Assembly: GCA_037178625.1 (NCBI GenBank)
Contig: CM074148.1
Span: 248,001-312,000, forward strand
Reading direction: 5' to 3'
Origin: Skeletonema tropicum
Taxonomy: Eukaryota > Bacillariophyta > Thalassiosirophyceae > Thalassiosirales > Thalassiosiraceae
DNA length: 64,000 nt
Both the position numbers and the translations under genes were made by a program. This document shows, piece after piece, positions 60,556 to 64,000 of the stretch. Every line of letters starts with the position of its first letter. Positions within the stretch are counted from its first letter, which is position 1. Under the pieces are notes generated by a model. That model had not been told where the DNA came from, searched no databases, and worked only from the letters and a program-made list of their open reading frames with translations.

Positions 60556-62356
60556 TTATTTGAGCTGCTCCATAAGCAAAGGAGTCAAATATTCCGCAAC
60601 TCTCAAAGTCTCCACAGCAATACCAATTGTCGCCAAACCCTCAGCCTCCTCACCAGTAGCAGTAAACTTGGCCACACGCTCCTTCACAGTCACATAATCC
60701 GGATCTTGTGTAAAGAAGTACGGCATGGCAGTGGGGTACTTGGCCTGAAGCGTTTGTACGGTAGCCTTATCTTCCTCATCGGGCATCCAGTAACGGAACA
60801 CTTCTTCGCCATTGGAATCAGTCACGGTGGCATAGGAGTCGGTACCGCCACAGCGATCGGCGGCTACGCTTACCTCCTTACCAGTCTTTGTCTTGATTGT
60901 GAATTTGATCTTGTCAAAATCGGTGAATTCTGTACCAGATGGTCCAGGCAAGGTCTGCATCGAAGAGAATTCCTTATCGGCCTCTACTGATTCAATGTTC
61001 TCAACCGACACATCATAAAAGGACACCAACAAAGCCAATTCATGAATGGCCATGTTTTTGAGCATGCCCTCGGCATTACGTTCGAAGCATTCTCCGAGAG
61101 ATTCGGGAGTGTTTTCGTAGGCATTGTTGGAGACGAATGTGACGTGTGATCCTGGGACGGTTTCGGCGAATTCACGTGTTTTACGAACATATTTGCACAC
61201 ATTCTGTTGATTGAAGATAGGTTATATAGGTGGATATATTATGTGGCGTGTATTGTTGAGTTGGTTGATGTGGGCGTGGAAGGGATTAATTGATATTGAA
61301 TTAGACAGTGAAAGAACATGGCACACTCAAGTGACACATCTCTGCTGTGGAAATAATATAGCTCACCTTGTTGTATCCCATCAAAACACCTACACCAGCT
61401 TCTTCAGCTTGTTCCTTCATGAGTTGCAATTCTGCCACCTGTGATGGTGTCATGATATTTAATAATGATCAGCAACAAATGACAACAAGTCGCATACATA
61501 TTACAACACTGCACTCAAAATCTACACAATCCACTCTCTCCTCCATACCCAACATCAACATCAAAACTCACCGTAGGAGCACCAGGCTTCTCCAAAAAAA
61601 TAGTCGAACACTTGGCATCAATACACTCCTTAAACAACCTCGGATTATCCGCAGTCCTTCCACTAATCAACGCACATCGCGGTTGAGCCGGATCGGGTAG
61701 GTCACCGACCGATGTTCCAAAGACGGTACCGTATTTGGAGGTGGAGTCATCGGCCCATTCTTTGAATTCGGGTCCGCCGGGTCCGGTGGCGCCGCCGCCG
61801 AGGAACCATGGTTCGATGATGTAGTCGAGTGATGCGGATGGGCAGCTGCATATGGTAATAAATTGGTGATGATCAAGTATTGAATTTTTTGACAATGATA
61901 TGAATGATGGAGTGAGAGATAAAAGACATGGTGAAGAGTGTGAGCAAATCAGTCAAATGAAAGATGTAGATCAAGCAAGCAGATAAGAATAGGAACTGTT
62001 CTCTCTTTGTAATACACTGCCATCATCTATTTGATTCGACGAGAAACTAAGAATATCTTCAGCTCTCTCTCTAATTATATTCATCTATGTAGTCACGCCG
62101 AAATCTTCACCCATCTAAACATCATCAAAATCATCATATCAATAATACATCAAATACATGAAACTCACCGACCCTCCAACATCTGCACGGCATGATACCA
62201 CCCCATCCCTCTATTCGGAGCACCACATCCCACCAACACTACTTCGGCCTGACCAGCCTTGGCGGCGAGAGCGCGTGTGAGAATTTTGTTGGTTGCGGGG
62301 CGTGAGGAGGCCGTGAAGGCACTTTTGGAGAGGTGGGAGAAGGCTGTGGCGAACAT
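60556..62356 (-). CDS. Gfo/Idh/MocA-type NAD(P)-dependent oxidoreductase, four exons
   Basis: Exons 62356-62169, 61845-61572, 61438-61367 and 61203-60556 join in phase across GT-AG introns to 393 residues. Exon 1 starts MFATAFSHLSKSAFTASSRP, a Ser/Arg/Ala-rich presequence suggesting mitochondrial import, followed by a Rossmann nucleotide-binding strand VVLVGCGAPNRGMGWYHAVQ. Exon 2 ends with the family's EKP motif (IFLEKPGAPT). Exon 3 gives VAELQLMKEQAEEAGVGVLM GYNK, and exon 4 carries the C-terminal substrate domain (VCKYVRKTREFAETVPGSHV...). Gfo/Idh/MocA enzymes oxidise or reduce sugars, inositols and related compounds with NAD(P). The substrate cannot be read from sequence. Length is normal for the family. 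A fragment of exon 4 is duplicated at 55215. Confidence 0.75.
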
Positions 62357-62729
62357 GGTTGCTGTTGTGCTGGATACTACTATGACTACCAAAGACGATA
62401 ATGGGCGATAATGACAGGAATGACGGCTGCGAAAAGGAACGCAAGATGTCAAAGGATTCGTATTTTCATACACTTGAAGTGCCGATCTTGCCCAGCATTT
62501 GTGTGTACTGATTCCTATGTTGAAAATCAAGATGGGCATCTGAATTTTCTTGCCACATCATTCGAGAGTTTGACACCAAAACTACCGCCTACTCTTGACA
62601 CCAAACCTACTCCTATCATTATTTTATTTCAGAACAATCGTACCAAGTGGAAACATAAGAAGTATCAGTTGACACAACCACCGCCTACTTCACAGCAGCA
62701 CAGACAACACATCTAACAAGTAAGATATC
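62357..62729. other. Divergent promoter region
   Basis: Lies between the divergent oxidoreductase and plastid-protein genes. No additional gene seen; both promoters must sit within these 370 bp. Confidence 0.5.
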
Positions 62730-63308
62730 ATGGTGACACGCGCACTCCTCTTCGTTCTCCTCTTGGCCACCTCGACCTCGGCCTTTGCTCCGTCTTCTCA
62801 ATCAAACCGATCAAGCAAACTCCATCAAACTCTACTTCATGATGCGGAAGCTGGCAAGGCTGCTTCTTGGGCGGGAGCTCGGTAAGTTGACCACTGTAAT
62901 GCGTTTGCTCTTCATGTATATTGAGGTGTGTGAGGCTGTTTACATCTTTCGTTCATCCGCTTCTCTCACATCACATCCTACAACCATGATCATCTCCAAC
63001 AACAAAACAAAAGGTATGGAGACACCTTCCTCTCCACAGGGCACTACTCTCCCTCCGAAACACACGGCACCCGTTCCACCAACGCCATGGACGGTCCTCC
63101 CCCCTCCAACACCAACACACGTTCCCATCACTACACACGATCCACGACACATGAACGAGCCAATAATGTCATTCATACCTCGACATGGGTATCGAGTGCA
63201 CATGCGGAACAGGGCAATGATGTGTTGGAATGGAGTGGAGCGCGGAGGGGTGATTATGGTGTGATTGCGCAGAGGGCTGCGCCTACGGCTAGTCAGTGGT
63301 TGGAATGA
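62730..63308 (+). CDS. Small candidate plastid-targeted protein, two exons
   Basis: Exon 1 (62730-62881) encodes MVTRALLFVLLLATSTSAFA then PSSQ: a signal peptide whose end TSA-FAP fits the diatom ASAFAP motif, in which a Phe after the signal-peptide cleavage site directs import into the complex plastid. A 132-bp GT-AG intron (62882-63013) joins in phase to exon 2 (63014-63308), giving 149 residues. The mature part is polar, with Ser/Thr/His-rich segments (RSHHYTRSTTHERANNVIHT) and an end GARRGDYGVIAQRAAPTASQ. No domain is recognised. Targeting is inferred from the motif; a secreted protein is the alternative. Confidence 0.65.
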
Positions 63309-63780
63309 GTTGGTAGGTTGGTTGGTAGTGTGTAGATTTGGCGACGAGAGGTGCTAACAAGATAAGTGAGTAGATAGTAATAATAATGGATGTAAAGATG
63401 AAAGTGAAATACTTATGATCGTTTGTTATTGTTGTAGGACGAGATGAGAGGCTGTGGTGAGTTTGACGAAGGAAAGTGAAGAATTTCGACAGAGAAGTGC
63501 GCTCTTAGAGTATGAGAGATAAGTTTCTGTTGTGTGAAATCGACGTACAGCTGCAAGGATGATGTACCATTGCTGATCGTCTGATTCAGCTGTAGATGTA
63601 CCAAAATAGACATGCTCTGGACTCTGGAAACAACTTGAGGCAGCATTGCACTGCATCCCTCACTCTTGATAAACTCTTGATTGTTGTGGGTCATGTGCAT
63701 AAGCATACTTTTCCTAATCGATATTATTCTACCATATCTATGAGGTACAGCAGGCACCACAGCACAACCCCTATCTAAAT
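63309..63780. other. Intergenic, no gene seen
   Basis: 3' flanks of two convergent genes. Minus-strand frames here carry no recognisable product. Confidence 0.4.
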
Positions 63781-64000
63781 CTAAGGAGGAGAAACACTAA
63801 CTTTGCTGCGCTTGCTACGCCGGGGTGGGGCATCTTCAGCATCAGTATCTGCATCAAATGAAGCTTCGCGTTTCACATGCACATTTGAGTCCGCTTTGAC
63901 TTCAACATTTTCATAGAACACTTTTCTAGAACTGATGACTTCGTCAAAGTTGCCACACTTCTTCCCTTCCTTCCACTCTCCGATATATTTCAGTACCTCT
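63781..64000 (-). CDS. 3' end of an unidentified gene (partial)
   Basis: The minus strand is open from the window edge to a TAG at 63783-63781, encoding 72 residues: EVLKYIGEWKEGKKCGNFDE, then VFYENVEVKADSNVHVKREA, an acidic segment and PPRRSKRSKVSVSPP at the end. The basic PRRSKRSK cluster could be a nuclear localisation signal. The composition looks like real coding sequence. The family cannot be named from this piece. Confidence 0.55.
   Translation of the reverse strand, partial: EVLKYIGEWKEGKKCGNFDEVISSRKVFYENVEVKADSNVHVKREASFDADTDAEDAPPRRSKRSKVSVSPP

Overview
The window is nuclear DNA of a photosynthetic stramenopile, most likely a centric diatom of the Thalassiosira/Skeletonema/Cyclotella type. 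Evidence: short GT-AG introns (43-160 bp), families usually expanded in these diatoms (BspA-like LRR proteins, MYND/RING/Sel1 proteins, acidic ShK-like cysteine-repeat membrane proteins), a signal peptide ending in the SAFAP motif of diatom plastid preproteins, and dense decayed transposons. There are no operons. I recognised no tRNA, rRNA or CRISPR array. The organism is inferred, not searched.

Layout. 1-443: last exon of a gene resembling the Sec16 C-terminus. 444-5240: transposon graveyard, with a 203-bp MITE with 8-bp target duplication, a TA-flanked MITE, a RecQ-like helicase relic between inverted repeats, and further inverted-repeat pairs. 5641-7781: two tandem secreted cysteine-rich paralogues. 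9400-17563: a direct array of five BspA-like LRR genes with repeated spacer modules; each copy carries at least one frameshift or deletion. 17745-23108 (minus): a 1787-residue acidic protein with seven six-cysteine modules and a C-terminal membrane anchor, partly built of 399-bp DNA repeats. 25650-26274: an LRR relic. 27366-31901: a membrane-protein gene whose 5' coding region is interrupted by a 2188-bp hAT-like element with 31-bp inverted repeats and an exact 8-bp duplication.

35164-47626: a signal-peptide/beta-propeller-like gene with several frameshifts, then a nearly identical 2.96-kb segment present twice (37195-40154 and 44116-47074) on either side of a truncated reverse-transcriptase ORF. 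Each copy carries an identical gene for a SLATT (DUF4231)-like multi-pass membrane protein. 48009-51578: a GT-B-type glycosyltransferase and two MYND-finger genes. 52243-62356: three more LRR genes, a four-exon Gfo/Idh/MocA oxidoreductase, a partial duplicate of its last exon, and two opposed, complementary defective copies of a Penelope-like retroelement. 62730-63308: a two-exon candidate plastid protein. 63781-64000: the 3' end of a gene running off the window.

The LRR genes share one architecture and probably one role (surface recognition or adhesion is possible, unproven). The strongest observations are the hAT-like insertion whose removal restores a continuous frame, the RT-bridged duplication carrying the SLATT-like gene, and the face-to-face Penelope-like half-copies. 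Frameshifts recur in the LRR and beta-propeller genes; from sequence alone, pseudogenisation and consensus errors cannot be fully separated.
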